NCBI RefSeq assembly: GCF_000234665.1
Contig: NC_018334.1
Location: 310,001-374,000, forward strand
Reading direction: 5' to 3'
DNA: 64,000 nt
From: Leishmania mexicana MHOM/GT/2001/U1103
Lineage: Eukaryota; Euglenozoa; Kinetoplastea; Trypanosomatida; Trypanosomatidae
The stretch's first letter is position 1. Every line of letters begins with the position of its first letter. The notes below the pieces were generated by a model. That model had not been told where the DNA came from. It made no database searches and was given only the letters and a program-made list of their open reading frames with translations. The translations under genes and the position numbers were made by a program. Of this stretch, positions 54,373 through 63,453 are shown piece by piece.

Positions 54373-56685
54373 CTACTTGCGAAGAAAGCGTAGCGTCATG
54401 CGAGTGAGCTGACTAATATGCTTCAGCGTCGCCTCGGCATCCGACGCTGGCGTGCCGTTCACCGCGGCGATGTACCACGTGGTGGGCTGCTTCCTAAAGT
54501 TGTTGAAGAAGGGATGCTGGCGCACCCTTGCCTTGCGACTGCTTGGCAGACTCATCAACCGCAGAGGCAGCTGCTGCGGTGCCTCGGAGGCATCCGTGAG
54601 GCGCCCAATCGGGAGTCCCCACGGCGTATCCACGGAAGGCCGCTCCAGCACCATCTCATCCTCGGAAAGATGGGTGAGCTTGACCTCGTTGTCGAACGTG
54701 CAAGGTTCCACGGGCTCTCCTTCCGGTTTTTGTGGGCGAGCGGCTGGTGGCTCGCTCGCGTCGCTCGCTGTCTTTTCAGCCTCTATCCCACCTCTATTTT
54801 GTGCGGTGGCCTCCCCCAAGGGCACCCTCGTGGGTTCGGTGTCCGCCGCGGGTCGCGAAACCACCGGCGTTTCAGACACAGTGGATTCCGCAAGCAGCTG
54901 CTTCAGGGCTTTAGGCTTTCGTTCACGCTTCTTTCCCTTCCTGACGCCCTCCGCCGCAATCACGGTCGCCGCGGCGGCCGGGGATGGTGGAATAGTAACA
55001 GACTCCACCAGGGGTGTCTCCATCGCGATCGGCGGGCCCACAGCACTCGGGGCAGCCGCTGCAGTGGGAGCGGCGGCGCGCTGCTGCAAAAATTTGCTAA
55101 CTGCCGCCTCCACACGGTCTCTGTCGAGGTCATCGCCACTTATCGTATTACGTGGCTCCGCAGCTTCCGCCGATAGCGTCTCTCTGCTGGTCATTGTGGC
55201 CGCGACAGGCGCCGCGGTTGTGGTGCTGCGTGAGGCAGTCAGGCGATCTTGTGCGGACTTGGGCATCACGAGCAGCTCCAACACGACAGTCTCGGCTGCC
55301 TCGATCAGGAGCTGCACCTGCGTCATGTGTAGCGCCTCAACACCGTTCACTGCCAGTAGTCGGAGGTGCATGCCATATTCGCGCACGAACTCCTTCGCTG
55401 GCTTTGACAGAATATGCTTTGAGGGCGCGCGCCAGTAAAGTTGCTCGTCGACCGTGAAGCCCCACTCCGCTGCGGTGCTCTGCCGGCGCAGAACCAGCGT
55501 CACGCGCTGGCCGGAGGTGCCCTCGCCGCCCTGTGGTGGAGCCAGAAAGGCCACCTCCGTCGGCAGCGAGCGGGCCTCCGCCTTAAACGAGCTCGACTTG
55601 AGCACCAGCTGTACGTTCTTGCGTCCCTCTGTCGCGGACTGTAAGGTCTGCAGCAGATGGCGCGTATAGGCCGCGTAATCGCCGCGCGCCACAGGTTCGA
55701 CCGACCGCCCCTTAATCATCACGATGGATGCGCCTTGCGGGGCGGACTGCAGAAGGTCGTGCAGCTTTCTCGCCTTCTCGAAGACGCGCAGGCTCACATC
55801 GATGTCCACCAGCGCGCCCTGCTCGTTGAGCAACAGCCCCCACGGCGTGTCTGGCGTCGGCCGGTGCAAGTCAACGACAGCAGTGCCATCCTGCTCATTG
55901 AGCTTCACCCGTGTCACCTGCGTGTAGGACATCGGTGGCGAGCTCATGGTCGACTCGAGGACGAGCACCCAATCGCAGAGTTGGTAGAAGTACTGCGGGT
56001 AGACCGGTGCCAGCCGCCGCGCTGCCTCCTCAGCGCTACTATCGCGCACTGCTGCCTTGATGATAGGCACGGTGAGCATGACGTTATTGTAGACCGCCAC
56101 AAAGTCTTCCAACAGCGTCTGTGTTACGACAAGCGCCGCGACACTCTCCGCGGAGGTCTTCGTGTGTTTCTTGGCGAGTTCCTCCTGAATGCGACGCTGC
56201 AGCTGCAGCGCCACCAGCTCGATGCGCAGCTTCACGCTCACGTAAGAAACCGCGTAGAGTCCCTCCACAGCAGCGTCGATCGGCACTTGCCGCGAGGAGG
56301 CGTACGAGCTAAACTGCTTCACCACCGCCGCCTTGTCCGTCGGCGAGACGTCCCTCCGCATATCCGCTGGGAGGGAATCGTAAAGGGCCTGACGCACAAT
56401 GTCCCTCAACTCACAAAGCACCATTCGTGGCGTGAGGATAACCTGAGAGGTCGGACTCGTGAGCTCGTTGAGGCGTGCCACCATCGTCCCTATCCTGCGA
56501 GCGAGAAGCACCGAGTAGTCATCTACGGGGCTCGTCCCGTGTGGTGGTGGCACAGTCGGCGCCGCGCCTTGTCGTGGAGCTGCGCTGCCCAGTAGGCGCG
56601 CAGCATCCTTGCTGTAGATGAGATCTGCCGGCTCTTTGCAGCTGCTCAGGCGACTCAGCGCTTCGGTTAGCGTGGAGCTACTCAT
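54373..56685 (-). CDS. PDZ-like repeat protein, cluster member 1
   Basis: A 770-residue protein from the ATG of MSSSTLTEALSRL. Helical N-terminal region about 60-245 (RMVLCELRDIVRQALYDSLP). Three PDZ-like modules can be seen, each with a Trp-Gly in place of the GLGF loop: about 270-365 (TPDTPWGLLLNEQGALVDID), about 378-475 (PQGGEGTSGQRVTLVLRRQS, AEWGFTVDE, LRLLAVNGVEALHMTQVQLL) and about 662-770 (SVDTPWGLPIGRL, WYIAAVNGTPA, ending RMTLRFLRK). Residues 480-660 are disordered, with a basic stretch KGKKRERKPKALKQ. The same order occurs in the gene at 60082, so they are paralogues. PDZ modules bind peptide ends or lipids and build scaffolds. Location and partners unknown. Confidence 0.8.
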   Translation of the reverse strand: MSSSTLTEALSRLSSCKEPADLIYSKDAARLLGSAAPRQGAAPTVPPPHGTSPVDDYSVLLARRIGTMVARLNELTSPTSQVILTPRMVLCELRDIVRQALYDSLPADMRRDVSPTDKAAVVKQFSSYASSRQVPIDAAVEGLYAVSYVSVKLRIELVALQLQRRIQEELAKKHTKTSAESVAALVVTQTLLEDFVAVYNNVMLTVPIIKAAVRDSSAEEAARRLAPVYPQYFYQLCDWVLVLESTMSSPPMSYTQVTRVKLNEQDGTAVVDLHRPTPDTPWGLLLNEQGALVDIDVSLRVFEKARKLHDLLQSAPQGASIVMIKGRSVEPVARGDYAAYTRHLLQTLQSATEGRKNVQLVLKSSSFKAEARSLPTEVAFLAPPQGGEGTSGQRVTLVLRRQSTAAEWGFTVDEQLYWRAPSKHILSKPAKEFVREYGMHLRLLAVNGVEALHMTQVQLLIEAAETVVLELLVMPKSAQDRLTASRSTTTAAPVAATMTSRETLSAEAAEPRNTISGDDLDRDRVEAAVSKFLQQRAAAPTAAAAPSAVGPPIAMETPLVESVTIPPSPAAAATVIAAEGVRKGKKRERKPKALKQLLAESTVSETPVVSRPAADTEPTRVPLGEATAQNRGGIEAEKTASDASEPPAARPQKPEGEPVEPCTFDNEVKLTHLSEDEMVLERPSVDTPWGLPIGRLTDASEAPQQLPLRLMSLPSSRKARVRQHPFFNNFRKQPTTWYIAAVNGTPASDAEATLKHISQLTRMTLRFLRK

Positions 56686-57625
56686 GTTTGCCAGATATGT
56701 CGAGACCACACTTCAGGAGGACTGGGCAAGTGGAGAAGGCGATCGGGAGAGGCGTGCTACCGCGCACGATGGAGGTGCTCAGAACGTACGCGTAGGCAAT
56801 AAGTGTGTAGTGGTCGCCGTAGACGAGGACGAGGACGACGAGCGATCGAGGGGGTGGGGTCTGGTCTGCGGGAAGGGGCGGCGGGAGACGCGAAGCAAAC
56901 GACAAGAATGGGGAGATACGTGCTTCTCAGCTGTGATGAACCGCGTGAACTCGAAATCCAGGCGTGGATAAACGTAATGAGAAGGGCGGCGATGACCCTG
57001 TCAGAAGCGAGAAAAGGAGAGCAGTGGTGGGGCGTGAAGAGGCGATTGATAGTGAGGGCAGGTTCTCCCGAGGAGCTGAGCACGCCTTATCCTGGGGTGT
57101 TGCGCTACGGCGCCCACAGACACTAGACGGCACAACGTACACAGTACAGAGAAGGGCGTTCAAATTTGGTGCAGAAGAGCTTCTTCAGCAGGACGCTGTT
57201 GCGACAAGCAACAGCAAACACTTCGAGCGCTGCTATTTACTGGACAGATGAGTCCCGTAGAGGTGAAGCGACACGGTGAACCGATACACGAAGAAAAAGA
57301 GGAGATCGATGCAGTTGGGTTCCTGCGCATCCAGTGCAGGCCGAGGCCCGAAAAACGCACGCGCCTTCATGAGCAGCAGTTCGCATGGAAGAGCCAATGA
57401 CGAAAGGCGAGCCGATACGAAACATACCGCGCCTGTCACTCGCATGCGGGGCGAACAACGACAAAAAAAAACGTTTATTCGCTTTCGACTTCCGCGTGTG
57501 TGTCGCGCTGAGCACCGAACGAGTCTGTGAAGATTATTAGCGCGACGCGGCATGGATGCCCTTTTCCAAAGCACGAGGAGAGAGATGAAGAGAGACGCCA
57601 TCCAGCGACGATTTCATTGCGCCTA
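56686..57625. other. intergenic stretch, no gene seen
   Basis: Spacer between PDZ-like cluster members 1 and 2. No supported ORF. Confidence 0.5.
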
Positions 57626-58885
57626 TCAAAACTCCAGCTCAGCATCAGCATCCTCGGATTGTTCTGCTGGTTCCTCGCTTGAGCTGGCCTCTGCTGCCTG
57701 GGTTACATCCAGTACATCTGCGACCTTGTCCATCTTGCGAGGTCGCCCACGCCGCCCGGGGGTTTTCTTCTGCTTCTCTACTTCAAAGAGGCGGCCAGCT
57801 GACCGACGGCGCCCACGCTTCGCTACCCCCATTGTCTCCACCTCAGTGGGAGCGTCGACGACGGCCATTTTGGCTGGACGCCCTCGCCGCTTTCGAGTCG
57901 GCACCGCCGCATCCTCGGGGCGCGCCTCGTCATCCTCTCCGCCCTCCGCTGGCGTTGCCTCCGCATGCGTAAACCAAAAGTCGTCTGAGGTCTGCCCGAC
58001 TGCCGTGCTCCGCCATTTCGGATCAAGCAATGCTTCGCGTTTCGTTGATCGCCGACCGCGTGTCCTCACAGGCGCTACCGGCGCAAGCTTGTGCAGCGTC
58101 TCCAGTGCGGCTGCATTGATCTCGTCCGCCGCAGAGGCGGCCGTTTCGTCGACCGCCTCCGCATCGGCCGACAAGCCATCGTCGACAGACAAGTCCGTAT
58201 CTTTTCTGGTCATCTGCTTCACTACCGAGCGAGCGCCGGAGTAGCGTAGCCGCTTTTTGCTCACTTTGGGATTCTTCAGCGATAGACCACGAGCGCGCCG
58301 CCCTCGCCTCTTCGCGCCATTCTTGGATGGCGCCCCGACTACCTCGGTGTCATCAGCACCGAGAGCACCCGTCACTGGCACCTTTGGCTTTCGCCCACGC
58401 TTCTTGGGAGTGCGCGTTGCCTCGGCTTCATCCTCTTCTCTTTCCATGCCAGTGTCCACCTGCCTAGGATCAGACGGGCTGTCGGCAACGGCAGACACGG
58501 CGCACTGCACAATCACATCGCGGCCGCTGTCGAACAGCTCCTGCACCGTCGTCTTCGTCAAACTAGCGATGCCGTTGATGCTTGTCACCCGAACAGAGTT
58601 CGTGTGTGCAGCCTTCCCGTTGCCAAGCACGCTCTTTAGAGCAGCCGACGACGCCACGAGATCGGCGCTCATGCCACGAACAAAGCACTGCTCATCACAG
58701 CCACCAAACGACTGGAACTTGCAGTCAACGCCGAAGCTCTCGCTGTTGCGGAAGCGGTGGAGATGAAAGGTAAGAGTCGCATGACTACCCGTGGGGGGCC
58801 TGCCCATTCCAGGAAATGGCATCGACTCGATGAGCGAGACCGAAACGACCCTGACCGCGTAAAGCGGAAGGCTGCGCAAGAGCAT
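57626..58885 (-). CDS. multi-AT-hook protein with one PDZ-like module, cluster member 2
   Basis: A 419-residue protein from the ATG of MLLRSLPLYAVRVVSVSLIE, which looks like a mitochondrial presequence (Arg, Leu, Ser, no acids before residue 20). The frame upstream to 59110 does not resemble protein. Residues 35-130 form a PDZ-like module (SESFGVDCKFQSFGG, VRVTSINGIASLTKTTVQEL) that matches the second module of its neighbours. About six RGR-centred basic clusters follow: KKRGRKPK (161-168), AKRRGRRARG (191-200), RTRGRRS (274-280), RKRRGRPAK (331-339), AKRGRRR (355-361) and GRRGRPRK (377-384). Two have the canonical AT-hook core RGRP, which enters the minor groove of AT-rich DNA. The tail is acidic. 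Predicted DNA-binding protein, possibly of the AT-rich kinetoplast DNA; that target is inference. Confidence 0.85.
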   Translation of the reverse strand: MLLRSLPLYAVRVVSVSLIESMPFPGMGRPPTGSHATLTFHLHRFRNSESFGVDCKFQSFGGCDEQCFVRGMSADLVASSAALKSVLGNGKAAHTNSVRVTSINGIASLTKTTVQELFDSGRDVIVQCAVSAVADSPSDPRQVDTGMEREEDEAEATRTPKKRGRKPKVPVTGALGADDTEVVGAPSKNGAKRRGRRARGLSLKNPKVSKKRLRYSGARSVVKQMTRKDTDLSVDDGLSADAEAVDETAASAADEINAAALETLHKLAPVAPVRTRGRRSTKREALLDPKWRSTAVGQTSDDFWFTHAEATPAEGGEDDEARPEDAAVPTRKRRGRPAKMAVVDAPTEVETMGVAKRGRRRSAGRLFEVEKQKKTPGRRGRPRKMDKVADVLDVTQAAEASSSEEPAEQSEDADAELEF

Positions 58886-60081
58886 GGCAACGGAGATGCA
58901 GCTGCTCGACTTTCTTTTTCGTTTCCGTTGTCCGTTGCTCGCTTTGCAGAAGATTACCCGGCGAGCTGATACGCGATGCGTAGGAGAGAAAACTGTGAGT
59001 GAAGCGTCACCCTCCGCGGTAGGCGCCGGTGTGAGTAGAGGTGAAGATGGCAAGAATGTGTTTGCTCTATGAGTCACTGCGCGTGCCCCTTGTATACGAT
59101 GCACTGCCACTCCAAGGTTACGGCGTCTATGGATAAATGTAGATATCTTTTCTTGCTTCCGCTTTTTCCGTCAGTGGCTGCTGCCTGTGCACGAAACATA
59201 CGCCCTGCGGTGTCCTCGTGCGGGCGATACCACCCCAGCCACACCACCTTTTGATTTGCCCTCTTTTGTGTTGTTGCGGCCGTTTGACGCTAGCAGGTAT
59301 AAGTGGCTGCAAAGATTGCGTGGGGCATGTATGGAAGTGTTCGGGTTTCTGCTGCAGCTGGCGGCGGTGGCGGCGGTGGCGGCGGCACTCTTCCCACGCC
59401 GTGCCTCCCCCGTGTCCTATTTTGTGGCTGCGGTCGAGCACAGATGAGACGAAGAGCGGTGTACGCACCATCAAAAAGGATTGCAAAAGAAGGGAGGAAA
59501 GCAGCACGTGCGCTGAGAGGGGCACAGCACACACCCCAGAGAAGTGGGGGCGGGCGGGGCGGGGTGTCGACGACACCCCGATCACATGATGAGAATTACA
59601 AGGCAACACAGAAGGGGGCACGACCGTGGTGACAACAAGCAACGCTAGCGATGGGAGGGGCGACCCGCACTGGAGAAGACCCGCGAGACCGTACGAACGA
59701 ACGACAGCGAAAAGAAAAAAGGGAAGAAAACAAGTGTCTAGCAGAAAGGCAATGCCGTCCTGCTGCGCTGCCACACGCACACGATGACGTCACTGTGCTT
59801 CGTCTAGTACATGAGCAAGTCACTACCCACTCAGGAAAGGTCATCGAGACTCGCATGTATGAAAGACAGCAGTCGTGTCTGAGCAGCTCCATCCCCTACA
59901 CAGACACACACCGCCAGCGAATCATCTATGAAGCACCTGTACAATATGTTCTTCCCGCATTTCTATGGTATTCGTGCTCGAAGAGGAGAAACCGCCTTCG
60001 CCGCGACAGCACTGACACACGGAGAGACGCGACAGGTGCCGCCACGTCACAAACCCTCCCCGCTCACTGACTCTGGGCACA
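58886..60081. other. intergenic stretch, no gene seen
   Basis: Holds a GGC/GGT triplet tract at about 59361-59386. Presumed 5' flank of member 2 and 3' UTR of member 3. Confidence 0.5.
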
Positions 60082-63000
60082 TCACTTTCGAAGTGCCCTC
60101 AAAACAAAGGAAAGCTTCGTGGAGCCCTTGATAGCGTCCAACGCCTTCGTCTTGCTTGCCTTGGTCATCACGGAGAGGTCCTGCCCATTCAGGCCGTCCA
60201 CCACCCACTTCACCTCACCCTGCGGGCCTGCGCGCAGAGACCGCAGAAATGGGTGCCTCTGCTGCGTCGGAGCAAAGGGGGGCAGCTTTGTCATGATAAT
60301 GTCCTCTCCCGCAAAGGCCACCTTGATGTTCCACGGGCGCTTCGTACTCGACCGCTCCAGCTCCAACGTCGAGCCGTCGAACTTCTCGAGCCGGACATCG
60401 TTATCGAAGGTCAGCGGCTGTGCTTCGAGGAGTCGGTTCAGCGAGATCCGCGGCGCATCGTCTACTTCATCCTCAGCAGCGAGAGCCGCCTCCGTGGTGT
60501 CCGCTTTGGCGGACTGCTTCTTCTGCTTCTTGGCATTTTCCCGACCATGTTCGACGGCCACCTCTGCGGCCGTAGGCGGGAGGTCAACGAGTGGCACGTC
60601 CACCGGGGCTGAGGTGGAACCCTTGCCGATGTCATCTGGCTCTATAGCAGCGGTGTCCTCTTCAGCACGCGCGCCTCTTCCCTCTTCTTCAGATGTCGCT
60701 GCTGGAACGGCGGACGCCATTGAACCAGCACAGCGCTTCTGCTTCGCCTCGGCACCCTCGATCGTAGTGTCGCCTGCAGCGGCCTCGGACGGAAGCGCCT
60801 CTGCCTCCTCTGCGAGCGCGGCTTTGCCTAGCGACACCTCAGCGGCTTCATTGTCCTCGAAGTTCTCCAGTTGATTGTCGTCCTCCTCTGCAGCTTCCTG
60901 AGCAGGCGCGTCCTCGTTGTCCTCTGCCTCTTGCCCGTCCTCTGCAGCAGACTTCCCGCCCTTTTTCCTGCGGCCGCCGTCCCGCGCATTCGTTCCGTCC
61001 TTCTTCGCACGCCCCTTGGCCGTTTTGGCAGGTGCCTTCTTGCGCCCACGCGTCTTCTTTGGCGGCTCCGCCTCGGCCTCATCATCAGCCGCCTCGATGC
61101 GGTCCTTCGCCCCCTGCTCCGCGGTATCTGCGTCCCCAGCCAGCCCGTACTCCGCCGCGTTCTCTTCGGTGTCAGCGATCTGCTTATCCGCTTCCTGCAC
61201 CTTTGGGACGTCCTCGCCATCAGCAACGTCCTTGAAACCGTCCGTGAGTGCGTGATCAGCCGCCTCCTCATCTGGGAGACCAGGTGCGGCCTCTTGTATA
61301 CCGTCATCGTCTTCGTAGTGCTGCTGCCGCGATAGCTGCTCCAAGCGCGCGTCCTTCTCAGCGACTCTGTCGCAACTGTGATCATCCGCGTCCCCAGGGG
61401 CTCCAATCGTGGTAGTGGGCCTGGCCCAGTGCAGGTCCTCCAACGTCTCGAAAGTCTCCGCGTCCACCACCTCCACAGCGGGCGCATCAGCCTTATCGGA
61501 TGCCGTGGTCTCGAGCTGCGCCTCCTGACTGTACTGCTTCAGAAACCCATCCGCGATCGAGTCGGCCAGATCGTCGATCTCACCTTGTGCCGAATTCATC
61601 ATCTTCGTCGTCTCTGCCGGCTCATCAGCTGCCGCGTCGACCTCTCCAAGGGCCGTTGCTTCCGTGTGCGACACTGAAGGTGCTGCATCCACCGCTGGCG
61701 TCTCCTGCGCATCTGCCACCTCCTCAGCGGAGAGAGACCGCTCCACCTGAGGGGGCAGCGGTGCCTCAGCCTCAGGCGGCACGTCCCCTTTTGCATCCGT
61801 CACCTGCAGATGAAGGGTGAGCAGCAGCGAACCGGAGATGAGACTCTTCATTTCCGCCACCGACAGCTTTGCCATGTCGTGGTTGTTGACCTTCAGAACA
61901 CGGAGACGGCCGCGCATGTCAAACAGAAGGTTCTTGGCGGCGTTGGAGAGCCTCATGTTCGGCGCAAAGTCAGAGAGAACGGCGGTGGTGCCCTTCAGAT
62001 ACTGCAGCTTCAGCCCCCACGAAATGAAAGTCGATGCGCGCTCCATCATGAGGAGACAGCGCTGGCCGACGCCGCCCTCGCCGCCTTGGTAGGACACTTC
62101 GAACAGAACCTCACGAGGCACCGTTAAGTCCGCCTGCTTGCGCCTCTCAATGGTGAGGCAGAGCGTCTTGGTGGTTTGGGTGAGGCTTGAGCGGAGCTTC
62201 TGCATAATGTCATCGCGGCTGGAGGCGACCTCTTCGCTGCTCAGGTGGACGGCGCGTACGCGGCGGCGGTTCACCTCGAAAATGGCTAGGCCGCCAGCCC
62301 CACCAGACTGCTGCTGGACGGCGTCGTACAGGCGTTCTCCAGCCTCGCTAGAGTTGCGCAGCTCATTCTCCACGCCCACAAGGAGGCCCTTGTCGTTCAA
62401 GAGGAGCCCCCAGCGCTGCGCCACGTCAGCGCGCTCCAGCGTTAGATGTCCCGTATATGGGTCATACTCGATCACTCTGGCAAACGCCTTCACGTTCGCC
62501 GTGGATGGCGTTGCAGCCGCCTCGGGCATCGGTGTCGTCCCCGGAGGAGACTCTGCTTCAGTCATGACGGCAGTGCTTGTAGCCGCCGCCCGCAGCGTAC
62601 GTCGATCAGCGTCCACAGCGACCACCCAGCGCAGCACCTTGTAGAACGCCCCCTCGACTATCCGGGCGGGGACAGCGTTAGCTGCCGGGCTTCGAGGCAT
62701 GTCCACCTCGGTCGGGTCGCTCTGCGGCTGCCGGCGCAGCGCCTGCGACGCAGTGTCGATACTGCGGTACGCCGTCTGCACATCGCGCACCAGCTGCGCG
62801 ATGTCCTGCAGGTTGTTCTTGGTCGCGAGCAGGGCGCGGTGCTCATCCGCAGACCGTTTGCAATCCACCGCGGGGTCCAGCTCCTGCTGCACTCGCTGCT
62901 CGAGTACCTGCAGAAAAGATGTAAGGACGTCGTGGGAGGTGCCCTCGCTGAGACAATGCGCAAGCGCAACGACCGTCTTCGCGGGTGCGTTGTGATGAGC

Positions 63001-63453
63001 GAGAAAGGACTCTAGCTCCGGCATGAGCGGGTCTGCCTCGGTGTCATTGAGTACGTGCCGCAGAGAGGCCACGTCGTCGTGGACGGCGAGGGAGGCGCAA
63101 ACGTGGTACAGCGCAGCCTCCAGCTCATAGAGCAGCTCCTTTGGGGTGTAGGAGAGGTGTGCCTGGATCGGGGTGCGGAGGTGTGTGACAATGATGCTCT
63201 GCACACGATGCATCTCGGTGACAAGAGCGCGATCGTAGTGGGGGTTTGCAACGATGCGCCGCGCCTGAGAATCGTACAACATAAATGGCGCTGTATACGT
63301 CTCTTTCATCCGCACCGTCTCGGCGTGGATGTTGGACTTGTGAGTCGCAGGCATGACAGGAGCACTGGGAGCTGGGGCAGACGCTGGTGCATGTGCCGCA
63401 GACGCTGGGGCCTCTTTCTGAGGCATCCTGGACAGCCGCCTGCCACGGTACAT
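60082..63453 (-). CDS. large PDZ-like protein with acidic and basic low-complexity region, cluster member 3
   Basis: A 1123-residue protein if started at MYRGRRLSRMPQKEA; the frame upstream to 63492 opens with GTG. Helical N-terminal region about 75-245 (PKELLYELEAALYHVCASLA). PDZ-like modules at about 325-437 (AQRWGLLLNDKGLLVGVENE) and about 448-551 (YQGGEGGVGQRCLLMMERAS, ISWGLKLQYL, LRVLKVNNHDMAKLSVAEMK). A long Glu/Ala/Asp-rich region with a basic patch (KKTRGRKKAPAKTAKGRAKK) resembles one AT-hook. The last 108 residues form a third module (LTFDNDVRLEKFDGSTLELE, ending KLSFVLRALRK). Domain order is the same as in the gene at 54373. The short Arg-rich start could be a mitochondrial presequence. 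The trans-splice AG nearest the long pyrimidine tract falls inside the first codons, so the true start may be the next Met (63426). Confidence 0.85.
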   Translation of the reverse strand: MYRGRRLSRMPQKEAPASAAHAPASAPAPSAPVMPATHKSNIHAETVRMKETYTAPFMLYDSQARRIVANPHYDRALVTEMHRVQSIIVTHLRTPIQAHLSYTPKELLYELEAALYHVCASLAVHDDVASLRHVLNDTEADPLMPELESFLAHHNAPAKTVVALAHCLSEGTSHDVLTSFLQVLEQRVQQELDPAVDCKRSADEHRALLATKNNLQDIAQLVRDVQTAYRSIDTASQALRRQPQSDPTEVDMPRSPAANAVPARIVEGAFYKVLRWVVAVDADRRTLRAAATSTAVMTEAESPPGTTPMPEAAATPSTANVKAFARVIEYDPYTGHLTLERADVAQRWGLLLNDKGLLVGVENELRNSSEAGERLYDAVQQQSGGAGGLAIFEVNRRRVRAVHLSSEEVASSRDDIMQKLRSSLTQTTKTLCLTIERRKQADLTVPREVLFEVSYQGGEGGVGQRCLLMMERASTFISWGLKLQYLKGTTAVLSDFAPNMRLSNAAKNLLFDMRGRLRVLKVNNHDMAKLSVAEMKSLISGSLLLTLHLQVTDAKGDVPPEAEAPLPPQVERSLSAEEVADAQETPAVDAAPSVSHTEATALGEVDAAADEPAETTKMMNSAQGEIDDLADSIADGFLKQYSQEAQLETTASDKADAPAVEVVDAETFETLEDLHWARPTTTIGAPGDADDHSCDRVAEKDARLEQLSRQQHYEDDDGIQEAAPGLPDEEAADHALTDGFKDVADGEDVPKVQEADKQIADTEENAAEYGLAGDADTAEQGAKDRIEAADDEAEAEPPKKTRGRKKAPAKTAKGRAKKDGTNARDGGRRKKGGKSAAEDGQEAEDNEDAPAQEAAEEDDNQLENFEDNEAAEVSLGKAALAEEAEALPSEAAAGDTTIEGAEAKQKRCAGSMASAVPAATSEEEGRGARAEEDTAAIEPDDIGKGSTSAPVDVPLVDLPPTAAEVAVEHGRENAKKQKKQSAKADTTEAALAAEDEVDDAPRISLNRLLEAQPLTFDNDVRLEKFDGSTLELERSSTKRPWNIKVAFAGEDIIMTKLPPFAPTQQRHPFLRSLRAGPQGEVKWVVDGLNGQDLSVMTKASKTKALDAIKGSTKLSFVLRALRK

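Noticed and set aside
55657..56595. A 312-codon plus-strand frame
   Set aside because: Exact antisense shadow of the PDZ-like gene at 54373-56685.
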